A stretch of DNA of 64,000 bases from Winogradskyella sp. (lineage in GTDB: Bacteria; Bacteroidota; Bacteroidia; Flavobacteriales; Flavobacteriaceae): assembly GCF_028282165.1 (NCBI RefSeq), contig NZ_JANQIM010000048.1, positions 1-64,000 on the forward strand, in the 5' to 3' direction. Every line of letters begins with the position of its first letter. Within the stretch, counting starts at the first letter, position 1. This document shows positions 1-9,134 of this stretch, piece by piece. The translations under genes were made by a program, and so were the position numbers. Under the pieces are notes generated by a model. It did no database searches. It worked only from the letters and a program-made list of their open reading frames with translations, and had not been told where the DNA came from.

Positions 1-2224
1 TTCCCGTAACATCGTCATTGAAGAGGTTGATGTTGAATGTTGTAAACCCCTCGGGTATCCCATCTTCGTCGCATTGTACTATGGTGATGTCGTTGGCAAT
101 AGGGGCGTCATTGATGATTAGATTAAAACTTCCAGTACTATAACAATCTGTATTATCAATATTTTCAATTCTAACATAAATTGGCTCATTAAAAGGGGTA
201 AGATTTGTGTATGTTAGTGGTAATGTAGCGGTATTATTGTCTGCATCGTCTTGTGTAGAATGAAATGTGATGCTTGTTGCATTTTCATCTTGGTTACCAC
301 GTATAATGGGAATTAAATCGCTTAACTCTACAGTTGCAAAACCATCCATTGGGTCATTTTCATTATCACAAAATTCAATATTATTTAATTGTGCAATTTG
401 CGGTGTATTGAACACTTCTAATTCAAAAGAAGTCACATCAAAGCAATTGGTATTATCCACATTGTCTACCCTAACATAAATAGTCTGTGGATTACTTATG
501 TTGGAATAGGGAAAAGAAATTTCGTTCTCAAGATTATTAGCATCATCTATAGTTTCAAAATAACGTACATTATATTGGGATGGATTTTGATTTTGTAAGG
601 CTTCAGTATTTTTGATTGTAAAGTCTAATGCATCAAAAATACCATCGTTACCTATGTCATCACAAACAACTAAATCGGATACAGGGTTAGCTACAGGGAT
701 TTCAAATATTCCAACTACAGCATTGCCTTCAATTGGGCAATCGCCATTGTTGGGTTCTACATAAACCTCATAAAATCCAGGAGTATCAATAAACAATTGA
801 GACGAGGTTTCGGTCAGTGGGTTGCCATTAAATGACCAAACATAATCTGCACCTGCAATGTCGTCTGCTTGTAAAGTATAACTATTACCTTCACAAAGTT
901 TTAGTTCTGTGGTACTGACACCATTTCTAATGATATCAATTTGTGAATTAAATAAGGATTGGATAAAAGGGGGCAGGCCAATACGGCTTAAGTTTTGATT
1001 AGTTCCATTAACATCTAAAAATACGCCTTCTTCGTCATAATCTGCTGCCAAACCATCTGCTTCTGGATTATTTATCACTCCAAGGTAGAAACCAGTGGGC
1101 TGACCTGAATTTAATAGGGCGAAATTTAATTGTGCCCTATAAATGCGCCTATCAACTCCTAATTGTAAAGCTCCAGCGCTTATAGTATTTGAAGTATGGA
1201 TAACTTGTAGGGAATTGGGTATGTCTGTACTCTCTAAATCCCATTGTAAGACTTGGCTGGCACCACCACCACCTGGGCCAAATCCTATAGTTGCATAGGC
1301 TTTTCTGTTTTCTGCAGAAAATTCTACACCATAAGGGCTATTGTTATTTTGAGCACTATATAGTTCAATAGGATTTGATACTAGACCGGTATCATTATCA
1401 AAATCGAATAAGTAGATACTGCCTCCGGCATTTCCGCCTAGAGCAGTTGATTCACCAAAGTTTGCGGAAATTAATTTAGTACCGTCTGGAGAAGCTTTTA
1501 GATACCCTAAGGCATTACGTCTGTAACCTTGTATTGGGATATTTGGCCCCACTACAGATGTTACGGGGTTTGGATCAACGCCATTTTCATCTATTTTAAA
1601 GGCGTAGAACGTATCAGCAAAATGCGTGATGACCCAAAATGAAAAACAATCGTCTGCTTTAACAGCGGTAATTTTTTCCGAGCATTTTAATTCTGATGCC
1701 AATGGATCGGTAGTATCGTAGGTAATTAGAGGTACATTTTTTTCAACAGCATCTACAGCACCCAAACCACCATCATCTAGAATGTTGATTCTGGAATACA
1801 TTAAACCGTCGTTAACACCGTCATTAGCCACCGAATTCGGGAAACTAGAAGTATTATCATGATGTGGTTCATCCACAGTAAAGATGTAATAAAAATCTGG
1901 ATCTTGAGGTTTAGGAACAATAACTCCAGAGGAGGTACTTGAATCATCTCCTCTGAGACCAGTTCCGTTAAGCATAATTTGGTGATTTCTATTCCATACT
2001 ATACTACCATCAGAATAAAACAGGAGGTTTCCATCTGAATCAGAGATGGATGTACAACCTTCCAAGGTATTGATTTGCCCATTAGTTAAAGCTGTAACCG
2101 TGTTATTATTTGTATCAAAACGGACACCAGCATTACGTCCAAAATACCAGTATGAGGCTTCATTTTGCCCAAAAATGGGGCAAGACATAACGGTTAAGAG
2201 AAATATAAAACCTATCTTTTTCAT
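1..2224 (-). CDS. Large secreted T9SS-type protein with repeated Asp-rich modules (C-terminus outside the window)
   Basis: Reading on the minus strand from the ATG at 2222-2224, the frame stays open to the left edge, giving about 741 residues with the C-terminus missing. It starts with a typical signal peptide (MKKIGFIFLLTV, cleavage likely after FGQ). The next part (SYWYFGRNAG, CTSISDSDGNLLFYSDG, IVPKPQDPDFYYIFTVDE) matches the N-terminus of large Bacteroidota surface proteins that carry a T9SS sorting domain at the far end; that domain would lie outside the window. Around residue 430-480 there is an Ig-like segment. After that come about 95-residue modules opening with CDDIGNDGIFDALDFTI, CDNENDPMDGF and CDEDGIPEGF and closing with YVRVDNVDNTNCF-like strands. 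The same module occurs in the 1537-residue protein at 41346. Surface export is inferred from family. Confidence 0.8.
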   Translation of the reverse strand, partial: MKKIGFIFLLTVMSCPIFGQNEASYWYFGRNAGVRFDTNNNTVTALTNGQINTLEGCTSISDSDGNLLFYSDGSIVWNRNHQIMLNGTGLRGDDSSTSSGVIVPKPQDPDFYYIFTVDEPHHDNTSSFPNSVANDGVNDGLMYSRINILDDGGLGAVDAVEKNVPLITYDTTDPLASELKCSEKITAVKADDCFSFWVITHFADTFYAFKIDENGVDPNPVTSVVGPNIPIQGYRRNALGYLKASPDGTKLISANFGESTALGGNAGGSIYLFDFDNDTGLVSNPIELYSAQNNNSPYGVEFSAENRKAYATIGFGPGGGGASQVLQWDLESTDIPNSLQVIHTSNTISAGALQLGVDRRIYRAQLNFALLNSGQPTGFYLGVINNPEADGLAADYDEEGVFLDVNGTNQNLSRIGLPPFIQSLFNSQIDIIRNGVSTTELKLCEGNSYTLQADDIAGADYVWSFNGNPLTETSSQLFIDTPGFYEVYVEPNNGDCPIEGNAVVGIFEIPVANPVSDLVVCDDIGNDGIFDALDFTIKNTEALQNQNPSQYNVRYFETIDDANNLENEISFPYSNISNPQTIYVRVDNVDNTNCFDVTSFELEVFNTPQIAQLNNIEFCDNENDPMDGFATVELSDLIPIIRGNQDENATSITFHSTQDDADNNTATLPLTYTNLTPFNEPIYVRIENIDNTDCYSTGSFNLIINDAPIANDITIVQCDEDGIPEGFTTFNINLFNDDVTG

Positions 2225-2331
2225 AACATCTTTAGTGTAGTACACTCAAGTATCAATACCTATATAACAACTAGAACTCTTATTTTCCCAGTTTTAGTAT
2301 TGAAATTAAATAGCAATAGCTATCAAAGATA

Positions 2332-3156
2332 TTACAAATCTCTCTTTTTTAATAATCGATAAGATAAAAAGATAAAAAGTGCAGACCAACCCAAGACAAT
2401 AGCGATTTCGTACCAATGTACCGCGTAATCGTAAATGATATCGGTTTTTTCTGGGAATTTAGTCATGACTATACGTTGAATTGGCTGATCTATTAGTTTA
2501 TACATGGATTGAACGGGGAAGAAATTAAAAATCTTTTCTGGCAGATCACCGTCAATTTTCCATTCCATAAGTCCATAAATAATGAGCTCTAAAATCCAAG
2601 TTATAAATAAGAAACCTAATGCAAAAGCTGACCGTTTTAGCAACATTCCGAAGAATAAACATAGACTAAAGAATCCTACAAGTTTTACAAAGTATGCTAA
2701 TAGGAACTCTACTTCTCTAAATATAATGGATGCTTCAGTGTAGCTAGAATAATACAAGCCAATTAAAAATGAAGCAACGCCGATTAATAATGTAGCACAT
2801 AATGAGAAAAAAACGATAGTGTAAAACTTAGAAAGGATAAATTCTTTTTTACTCAGGCCATCGATGAGATTCTGCTTCAATGTTTTATTACTGTATTCGT
2901 TACCAATCATACTCACTACGACGATGGCAAAGAAAAACTTAAAATATGAGGCAAAAAACGTAGTGATATGCCAGATAATTGGAAAATTGAAAATACCCAG
3001 TTCGCCCAATTCCAACGTAAAAAAACCAAAGAAATTAATCTTTATGGATGAAAGTATTAATACCGTAAACGGTAATAAAAAGGATATAAAAATAAGGATT
3101 CGACTTACTTTATTGAGCCAAAGTTTTTGTAGTTCTAATTTAACGAGACGTAACAT
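2332..3156 (-). CDS. ABC-2 family transporter permease
   Basis: 274 residues with about six hydrophobic segments: near residues 18-38, 60-85, 105-135, 155-175, 180-200 and 245-265. The first cytoplasmic stretch (LVKLELQKLWLNK) and the GNEYSNKTLKQNLIDGLSKKEF loop are typical of ABC-2 membrane subunits, which pair with an ATPase to export a substrate or resist a membrane-active compound. The ATPase gene lies just upstream on the same strand (3322-4221), separated by 165 bp that contain degenerate dispersed-repeat sequence. The substrate cannot be told from sequence. The protein ends in KKRDL; no lipoprotein or signal peptidase site is seen. Confidence 0.85.
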   Translation of the reverse strand: MLRLVKLELQKLWLNKVSRILIFISFLLPFTVLILSSIKINFFGFFTLELGELGIFNFPIIWHITTFFASYFKFFFAIVVVSMIGNEYSNKTLKQNLIDGLSKKEFILSKFYTIVFFSLCATLLIGVASFLIGLYYSSYTEASIIFREVEFLLAYFVKLVGFFSLCLFFGMLLKRSAFALGFLFITWILELIIYGLMEWKIDGDLPEKIFNFFPVQSMYKLIDQPIQRIVMTKFPEKTDIIYDYAVHWYEIAIVLGWSALFIFLSYRLLKKRDL

Positions 3157-3321
3157 ATAATATCGATTGGTTTTGCATAAATCTTTACAAGAATTATGTT
3201 ATTTTTTTGACCCTTTAATTTTACTTTGATGCTTCGACTGTACTTACGGTATAGTTTCAGCTACAAGTGTGACTCAACACAGGTAATCTCAGTGTCTACA
3301 CTTAGGGTAAGTTGGTTTATT

Positions 3322-4221
3322 TTAGTTTAAATTATCGGTTAATTGTAAAAACTGTTCTTCAAGGCTTTCTTTTCGTTTTACTAAATGAGACAATACAATA
3401 CCTTTGTCGAACATGAGTTGATTAAAATCTGGAGCTGACATCGGTTGATTTAAAAATGCGGTGATTAAATCACCTTCTACTTTTAGTTTTCCAAAGTTAG
3501 AATCGGCTTTCAGTAACTTCAATAATTCATCATTTTTTTCGGTTTTCAATTCAAAGAAACCATGACTGTTAATCATTTCATCCACACGACCTGAGTATAA
3601 TTTTTCGCCTTTTCTCAAAACTACGACATGAGAACACACCTTTTCTACTTCGTCCAACAGGTGAGAGGCCAACAGAATAGTTGTACCATTTGCTGCTATT
3701 TCCTTAATGATCTGTCGTATTTGGTGAATCCCTTGAGGATCTAGTCCATTTGTTGGTTCGTCTAGAATTAGAATTTCTGGGTCGTTAAGAAGTGCTGATG
3801 CAATGGCCAAACGCTGTTTCATCCCCAAAGAATAGGTTCTAAACTTATGATCTTTTCGGTCTAGTAAACCTACAATATCTAGTTTTTCTTCAATCTTGCT
3901 ATGATCTACACCTTTTATTCTACAGACCAGTTTTAGATTTTGTTCTGCAGACATATAAGGATAAAAGTTGGGACGTTCTATGATAGCACCAACTTGTTTT
4001 AGGGCATCATGGGTAGTGGTATTACCATCAAACCAATGAAAACCTCCACTGGTTTTATTCACAACATTAAGTACTATACCAAGCGTTGTGGATTTACCGC
4101 TTCCGTTAGGTCCTAATATGCCATAGACATTACCTTTGTTAATGGTAAAACTTAAATCTTTTACGGCAGTTAAGTGGCCAAATTTTTTCGTTAGATTGTT
4201 GATTGTAAGGATTGGCTCCAA
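3322..4221 (-). CDS. ABC transporter ATP-binding protein (ABC-2 exporter partner)
   Basis: 299 residues with a complete nucleotide-binding domain: Walker A GPNGSGKST at 37-45, signature YSLGMKQRLAIA near 130, Walker B and D-loop LILDEPTNGLDPQG near 152-165, switch His in LLASH. After about residue 215 there is an accessory C-terminal region (FFELKTEKNDELLKLL) as found in multidrug or bacteriocin-immunity type ATPases. It is cytoplasmic and powers the permease encoded next at 2332-3156. The start ATG at 4221 faces the divergent gene at 4346. Confidence 0.93.
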   Translation of the reverse strand: MEPILTINNLTKKFGHLTAVKDLSFTINKGNVYGILGPNGSGKSTTLGIVLNVVNKTSGGFHWFDGNTTTHDALKQVGAIIERPNFYPYMSAEQNLKLVCRIKGVDHSKIEEKLDIVGLLDRKDHKFRTYSLGMKQRLAIASALLNDPEILILDEPTNGLDPQGIHQIRQIIKEIAANGTTILLASHLLDEVEKVCSHVVVLRKGEKLYSGRVDEMINSHGFFELKTEKNDELLKLLKADSNFGKLKVEGDLITAFLNQPMSAPDFNQLMFDKGIVLSHLVKRKESLEEQFLQLTDNLN

Positions 4222-4311
4222 GATATGATCGGTTTTTAAAGATTGATTGGTTCTACAAAATGCTAAATTATTTATAGCTTATGTAGTTAAGACGAAATCT
4301 ATTAAAATTTG

Positions 4312-4341
4312 TTACAATTTTTATTAAAAGCATTACATTTA
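4312..4341 (+). promoter_or_regulatory. Candidate promoter for the kinase-like gene
   Basis: TTTG at 4308-4311, 22 bases, then TACATTTA at 4334-4341, one base from the Bacteroidota -7 consensus TAnnTTTG. The ATG follows four bases later, so the mRNA would be nearly leaderless. The -33/-7 spacing is at the long end of the usual range, so this is a tentative call. Confidence 0.4.
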
Positions 4342-4345
4342 AGCT

Positions 4346-5401
4346 ATGGAAGAAGATGTAAAAATATCGAAAAAAAAGCCTTCCTATCCGGTTTCGAAGG
4401 CTTTAGATACTTATCTGTCTAATTACGGAAGAAACATTGATTTACCAATTTTTTATTCTGACTTATTGCGTTTTCAGGGTGCAGTAGAAATATATAATGA
4501 TAAAGATGAGGACACGTTATGGATTAGAGTGTATTACAATGAATTTGATAGGGATGAGATAAACAGAAGTTTAAAAAAAGTCTATTCGCATCTCATTTCT
4601 GACGGTGGCGAATGGATTTTAAAATACCTCAATGTAGATGCTATTGATTTCTGTACATTCGGTAATTCAAAACCCTTTAGGATAAAGGTGAGAAACATTT
4701 TAAATGATAACTATACTTATTTTTATGTGAAGAAAGCCGATGCTTCGCGAATTTATGGTTTAGAACTTGAACACATGCTATCTCCATATAGTATCAACTT
4801 TTTAGTTTGTAGGGATACCTTGATTGAAGAGCATATTTCGGGTATTCCGGGTGACGAGTTTATTAAGAATAGTTTGGACAATTGTTTGGATTCTGAAAAA
4901 GCTCAAATTGCCAAGGAGTTTGTTAAGTTTAATGAACGGTCTATGATTAGACTATTAGGTGATATGCGCTCTTATAATTATGTTATCATACCAATTCATG
5001 ATTTTGACCACGTAGTATTTAAAATTAGGGCAATTGATTTTGATCAACAATCCTATGAGGGGAATTTAAAGATCTATATGCCTCAGTTTTTTAAGGAAAA
5101 TTACAAAATGGTACAATTGGTCCAAGATAAAATACAAAATGAGTCTATTGAGCAATATAAGATCGAAGAGCGTTCTATCGTAGCAAAACGTATTATTAGT
5201 TTTCAGAATAGGGTTGATGCACTATTGAAATGTATGGTCTCAGACGAAATATCTAATGAAAAACATATAACAAGGCTAAAAGAAGACATTTATAACTATA
5301 CGCTCGATGTTAACTTTAAGAAAAGTAATACTATGGGCGAAATTGTTAAAAATGCTCTGGATTTTGTAAAAAGGAATTATGAGAGCGTTAAGGCGAGATA
5401 G
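4346..5401 (+). CDS. Conserved hypothetical protein with divergent kinase-like motifs
   Basis: 351 residues, no signal peptide or membrane segment. I do not recognise a named family. Motif order resembles the protein-kinase/aminoglycoside-kinase fold: FYVKK at 126-130 (possible ATP-binding Lys), LELEHMLS at 139-146 (possible helix-C Glu), the hinge-like EEHISGIPGDE at 161-171, GDMRSYN at 205-211 (an Asp followed four residues later by Asn, as in catalytic loops), and AIDFD at 229-233 (as in the metal-binding IDFD/DFG element). Residues 245-351 are mostly helical and charged. It is divergent from the ABC operon and convergent with the pRiA4b-type gene 3 bp away. The kinase reading is inference from short motifs only. 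Confidence 0.7.
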   Translation: MEEDVKISKKKPSYPVSKALDTYLSNYGRNIDLPIFYSDLLRFQGAVEIYNDKDEDTLWIRVYYNEFDRDEINRSLKKVYSHLISDGGEWILKYLNVDAIDFCTFGNSKPFRIKVRNILNDNYTYFYVKKADASRIYGLELEHMLSPYSINFLVCRDTLIEEHISGIPGDEFIKNSLDNCLDSEKAQIAKEFVKFNERSMIRLLGDMRSYNYVIIPIHDFDHVVFKIRAIDFDQQSYEGNLKIYMPQFFKENYKMVQLVQDKIQNESIEQYKIEERSIVAKRIISFQNRVDALLKCMVSDEISNEKHITRLKEDIYNYTLDVNFKKSNTMGEIVKNALDFVKRNYESVKAR

Positions 5402-5404
5402 TGC

Positions 5405-5926
5405 CTAATTCCAGTTTTCATCAAAATCCAAATCTTCGTAGTCATCTACACCAATGTCATCATCATCCAGATAGTCCCCATAGCTATCGGAATCATCTGT
5501 GTTGAACATTTTTTCTGGTGCCTCGTCTGGAATTTGCCCGTGCACAAACATTAAATTTGGATAGTCAGTTCCAACAGCTTCATCTACGATCTCGGCGAGC
5601 TCAACAAAGAAGGTCCACATATTCAAAAAGTCATATACATAAATGAGCTTCGGTGATGCTTCATGCACTACATCCTTTATAAGTGTTGTGCTCATCATTT
5701 TAACTTCGTTACCAGCCTCACTCATATCGAACATAGCTATTTCCTCACCTTGGTTCCATTGTTCATCACTGATATAAAAAGATGCCATTTCCATACCATC
5801 AAAACCAAAGGATTGTGTAATGATGTTGTGAAGATCTTCCATGGTATCTGTTTCACGTATTTCTAAATCGCGAAACACATCGTCTTCTGTATCGTTATCT
5901 AAGATGACTCTAAATCTGTAAATCAT
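5405..5926 (-). CDS. Plasmid pRiA4b ORF-3-like (IS1096 TnpR-like) family protein
   Basis: 173 residues. The N-terminal part (YRFRVILDNDTEDDVFRDLEI, then LHNIITQSFGFDGMEMASFYIS) matches the pRiA4b ORF-3-like fold, in which a beta-rich domain precedes a helix and a conserved YVYDFLNMW-type strand (here residues about 95-103). The last 40 residues are extremely acidic (DDSDSYGDYLDDDDIGVDDYEDLDFDEN). The biochemical role of this family is not established. It is convergent with 4346-5401 and stands alone on its strand. Confidence 0.8.
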   Translation of the reverse strand: MIYRFRVILDNDTEDDVFRDLEIRETDTMEDLHNIITQSFGFDGMEMASFYISDEQWNQGEEIAMFDMSEAGNEVKMMSTTLIKDVVHEASPKLIYVYDFLNMWTFFVELAEIVDEAVGTDYPNLMFVHGQIPDEAPEKMFNTDDSDSYGDYLDDDDIGVDDYEDLDFDENWN

Positions 5927-6030
5927 AGTGCAAAGATAATGGAATGCATTTGAATGTTGAAAATTTGATCGCTTCTTCGTTGATATGTTTAGAAGTTGAT
6001 TTGTTATTGCGTTTTGTGGTTTATAGTTTT

Positions 6031-6110
6031 TACTAACTACTAACTACTAACTACTAACTACTAACTACTAACTACTAACTACTAACTACTAACTACTAAC
6101 TACTAACTAC
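6031..6110. repeat. Heptamer tandem array, 11 copies of TACTAAC
   Basis: Eleven perfect back-to-back copies of TACTAAC run from 6031 to 6107, followed by a partial TAC. The right edge overlaps the stop codon of heme A synthase (plus-strand CTA at 6110-6112). Read on the minus strand the unit is GTTAGTA; because 7 is not a multiple of 3, tandem copies place TAG in every frame. Copy number is likely to vary between strains by slippage. Confidence 0.97.
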
Positions 6111-7126
6111 TATTTACTAAAGCGATGTAATGTAAAAACCATACTGCTCAACAAAATAAAGGCGCCAACCTGATGCAATACGCCTAACCAAACAGGTACT
6201 GCAAGTAAAAGGGTTAAGACACCTAGTAAAAATTGAAAACCAACAATTATTAAAAGACTGTTGACTCCTTTTTTCTGTAAGATTGTTAAATCGTTTCGTG
6301 TGGCTTTGTACCATATTGCCAAAATCAATATGACTACGACATAGGCTAAGGTTCTATGAACAAATTGTACGCCACTCTTACCTTCAATAAAATTGAGATA
6401 AGTTGGGCTTTGTTCAATATATACGGTTTCGTGAATCAGTTTTCCTTCGCTCATAAATGGCCAGTGATTGTGTATCCAACCGGCATCTAGGCCAGCTACA
6501 AAAGCACCATAAATAATCTGAACAACTAAAACAACAAGGCCAATTCTTATAAAATTGCGTAGCTTTTTGTCAATTTCTTTTTTGTTAGGAAATATTAAGT
6601 CTAATGCTACCCAAAACGTATAAGCAAAAGTGAGGAATGCCGTAGTTAAATGCGCAGCTAATCTGTAATGGCTTACATCTGGTCGGTCAACCAAGCCACT
6701 TTTTACCATATACCAACCCAAAAACCCTTGAAAACCTCCCATTATTAAAAGTATAATGGCTTTCTTAATTGTTGATTTACTCAATTGTTTTCGGATTAAA
6801 AAATAAACAAAAGGAATGATAAACACCAAGCCAATAAAACGACCAATCACTCTATGAATCCACTCCCAAAAGTAGATATCCTTAAAGTCTTCTAAGGACA
6901 TACCGTAGTTGAGCTTTTGGTATTCGGGATATTGCTTGTAAAGGTCAAATGCTTCGTTCCATTCCACTTCATTCATAGGCGGAATAACTCCAGAAATAAG
7001 TTTGTAATTAGAAATTGATAATCCTGAATGTGTTAATCTGGTAATACCGCCAACAATGACCATGATAAAGATTAAAACACATCCCGTAAGTAACCAATAA
7101 ATAACAGCTTTATTATCCTTTTTCAT
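6110..7126 (-). CDS. ctaA: Heme A synthase, COX15/CtaA family
   Basis: 338 residues, about eight membrane helices. This enzyme oxidises the C8 methyl group of heme O to the formyl group of heme A, needed for aa3-type cytochrome oxidase, in the inner membrane. Conserved haem-ligand histidines are visible: His91 in EWIHRVIGR, His159 in AAHLTTA, His257 in FVHRTLAY and His318 in LHQVGAF. The GGITRLTHSGLSI motif at 26-38 is a family hallmark, and the long first periplasmic loop places it in the COX15-like branch. The start overlaps the end of the upstream GNAT gene by 14 bp, so the two are probably co-transcribed. Its stop codon lies on the TACTAAC heptamer array. Confidence 0.95.
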   Translation of the reverse strand: MKKDNKAVIYWLLTGCVLIFIMVIVGGITRLTHSGLSISNYKLISGVIPPMNEVEWNEAFDLYKQYPEYQKLNYGMSLEDFKDIYFWEWIHRVIGRFIGLVFIIPFVYFLIRKQLSKSTIKKAIILLIMGGFQGFLGWYMVKSGLVDRPDVSHYRLAAHLTTAFLTFAYTFWVALDLIFPNKKEIDKKLRNFIRIGLVVLVVQIIYGAFVAGLDAGWIHNHWPFMSEGKLIHETVYIEQSPTYLNFIEGKSGVQFVHRTLAYVVVILILAIWYKATRNDLTILQKKGVNSLLIIVGFQFLLGVLTLLLAVPVWLGVLHQVGAFILLSSMVFTLHRFSK

Positions 7127-7580
7127 TTTTCAATAATTTTTTTTCAAAACACAGACTATTTTCCATCACTATGTACTGACCATACTTTGGGATGGAGACG
7201 TAATTACATTTTTTATAAAAATTAACAGCTTCTACTTGCCGTTTTCCAGTCTCTAATACGGTTGATGTGTATCCTAATTCGGATGCCCAAGTTTCCAATT
7301 CTTGGAGAAGGGCTTTAGCGATACCTTTTCCTCTTTCTTCAGGTAAGGTATACATGCGTTTAATTTCTACCTTAGAGGCATCAAAAGGCTTAAATGCACC
7401 ACATGCAATAGGCTTATTGTCTGAATACGCCATAACAACATGCTTAAGATTATCAATAGAATTATATTGATTATAGAAATCGTGCTCATCTCCATCGGTA
7501 ATTTTCAGATAGGCATCCAATTGTTTTACCAATTCAATAAAATCTTTATGATTTGAATCTGTTCTTAAAATGTTCATCAT
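7113..7580 (-). CDS. GNAT family N-acetyltransferase
   Basis: 155 residues. It has the GNAT core: a beta strand with VVMAYSDNKPIACGAF, then VEIKRMYTLPEERGKGIAKALLQELE (residues about 72-97), where the R-G-x-G-I/K-A loop binds the acetyl-CoA pyrophosphate, then FYKKCNYVSIPKYGQY near the C-terminus. It transfers an acetyl group to an unknown amine. The track start gives MMNILRT; either Met could be used. It overlaps ctaA by 14 bp, which suggests translational coupling rather than shared function. Confidence 0.88.
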   Translation of the reverse strand: MMNILRTDSNHKDFIELVKQLDAYLKITDGDEHDFYNQYNSIDNLKHVVMAYSDNKPIACGAFKPFDASKVEIKRMYTLPEERGKGIAKALLQELETWASELGYTSTVLETGKRQVEAVNFYKKCNYVSIPKYGQYIVMENSLCFEKKLLKNEKG

Positions 7581-7607
7581 ATCTTAAATTCCAAATTCCT
7601 TGATTTC

Positions 7608-7635
7608 GTCAATCGTCAATCATCAATCGTCAATC
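7608..7635. repeat. Heptamer tandem array, 4 copies of GTCAATC
   Basis: Four back-to-back units, three GTCAATC and one ATCAATC. On the minus strand the unit is GATTGAC, and the array supplies both the last residues (LTIDD) and the TGA stop codon (7616-7618) of the CCA/poly(A) polymerase. As with the 6031 array, a 7-base unit containing TGA gives a stop in all three frames. Confidence 0.9.
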
Positions 7636-9031
7636 CTAAGGCTTTTCCTTTTTTTAGCATTAATTCGAAAGCAGCTTTATGCTCATTAGGTATTTCGCCT
7701 TCGAGAATCGCTTCTTTAATAGCTTCTTTAATAATGCCAATTTCTTTTGAAGGCTGAAGATTAAACGTTTTCATTATCTCTTCTCCGGTTACAGGTGGCT
7801 GAAAATTTCTAATCCTGTCGCGTTCTTCAACTTCAACTATTTTTTCCCTAACCAATTTAAAGTTGTTATGGTATTTTTTAAATCTTTTAGGGTTTTTAGT
7901 GGTGATGTCTGCTTCACACAGGGTCATTAAATCATCAACATAATCACCAGCATCAAATACCAAGCGTCTTACAGCAGAGTCTGTAACATCGGTTGCCAGT
8001 ATAATTGGCCTTGAACTCATCAATACCATCTTTTGAACAAACTTCATTTTGTCATTCAATGGCATTTTGAGACGTTTAAAAAGTTTATACACCATTTTAG
8101 AACCTACAAATTCATGGCCATGGAATGTCCAACCGATTTTTTGATTAAACTTTTTTGTAGGGGCCTTACCAATATCATGCAACAATGCTGCCCAGCGTAA
8201 CCATAGATTATCTGTGGTTTTTGTAATATTATCGACAACTTCTAGAGTGTGGTAGAAGTTATCCTTATGGCGCTGACCTTCTACTTCGTCGATCCCTTTT
8301 AGGGCTGTAAGTTCTGGCAATATATAATCTAACAGACCTGTTTTTTCTAAAAGCTTGAATCCGATTGAAGGTTTATCGCTTTCAATAATTTTATGCAGCT
8401 CGGTAACGATGCGCTCTTTTGAGATGATCTTAATTCTATCTTTATTTGCTGATATGGACTTTAAAGAGTGGTCCTCTATTTTAAAATTCAATTGCGTCGC
8501 AAAACGAATAGCTCGCATCATACGAAGGGGATCATCACTGTATGTGATATCAGGATTTAAAGGAGTACGAATAATACCTCTATCTAAATCATCTATACCA
8601 TTAAAAGGATCTAAAAGGGCACCAAAATTTGATGTGTTGAGACTTAGTGCTAAAGCGTTGATGGTAAAATCGCGTCGGTTTTGGTCATCTTCCAAAGTAC
8701 CATTTTCAACTACAGGATTTCTGCTATCTTCATTATAACTTTCTTTGCGCGCACCGACAAATTCAATTTCAATATCATTACAGCGCAACATAGCGGTTCC
8801 ATAAGTCTTAAAGATTTGAACTTTTGGTTGATTAGTTAAATTCTTTGAGACTTGTTGAGCTAGGTCTATACCGCTTCCTATGGCAACAATATCTATATCT
8901 TTTGCATTACCGCGCTCTAACAGGTAATCGCGGACAAAACCACCAATAACAAAGCAGTCTAACTGTAATTCTTCAGCAGACTTGCAAATAACAGAGAATA
9001 TCTCATGTTTTAAGGCCTGTTTGTGGTTCAT
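7616..9031 (-). CDS. cca: CCA tRNA nucleotidyltransferase / poly(A) polymerase family protein with HD domain
   Basis: 471 residues. Class II nucleotidyltransferase head: the FVIGGFVRDYLLERGNAKDIDIV region (residues about 27-49) contains the RDxLL motif and the catalytic D-x-D. RRDFTINALAL near 115-126 is the basic motif of this family and DDPLRMMRAIRFATQL near 166-181 contributes to nucleotide recognition. An HD-type domain follows (WAALLHDIGKAPTK, near 255-270), as in many Bacteroidota CCA enzymes, where it may act as phosphatase or phosphodiesterase. Likely role: adding or repairing the 3' CCA of tRNA; poly(A) polymerase activity cannot be excluded. It is divergent from asnB. The C-terminal five residues come from a heptamer repeat. 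Confidence 0.9.
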   Translation of the reverse strand: MNHKQALKHEIFSVICKSAEELQLDCFVIGGFVRDYLLERGNAKDIDIVAIGSGIDLAQQVSKNLTNQPKVQIFKTYGTAMLRCNDIEIEFVGARKESYNEDSRNPVVENGTLEDDQNRRDFTINALALSLNTSNFGALLDPFNGIDDLDRGIIRTPLNPDITYSDDPLRMMRAIRFATQLNFKIEDHSLKSISANKDRIKIISKERIVTELHKIIESDKPSIGFKLLEKTGLLDYILPELTALKGIDEVEGQRHKDNFYHTLEVVDNITKTTDNLWLRWAALLHDIGKAPTKKFNQKIGWTFHGHEFVGSKMVYKLFKRLKMPLNDKMKFVQKMVLMSSRPIILATDVTDSAVRRLVFDAGDYVDDLMTLCEADITTKNPKRFKKYHNNFKLVREKIVEVEERDRIRNFQPPVTGEEIMKTFNLQPSKEIGIIKEAIKEAILEGEIPNEHKAAFELMLKKGKALGLTIDD

Positions 9032-9134
9032 GTTACCGTTCTAAATTTTGATGTGCAAAGATAAAATATAAGGAGCGTATTGTAAATTAATTTAAATGAA
9101 TAATGTTTAGATTTTTTCACTTGATATAAATGAC

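Noticed and set aside
3157..3321. Extra small gene between the ABC permease and ATPase
   Set aside because: Only degenerate dispersed-repeat-like sequence; no supported frame.
6031..6110. CRISPR-like array
   Set aside because: The 7-base units are contiguous with no spacers, so this is a simple tandem repeat.
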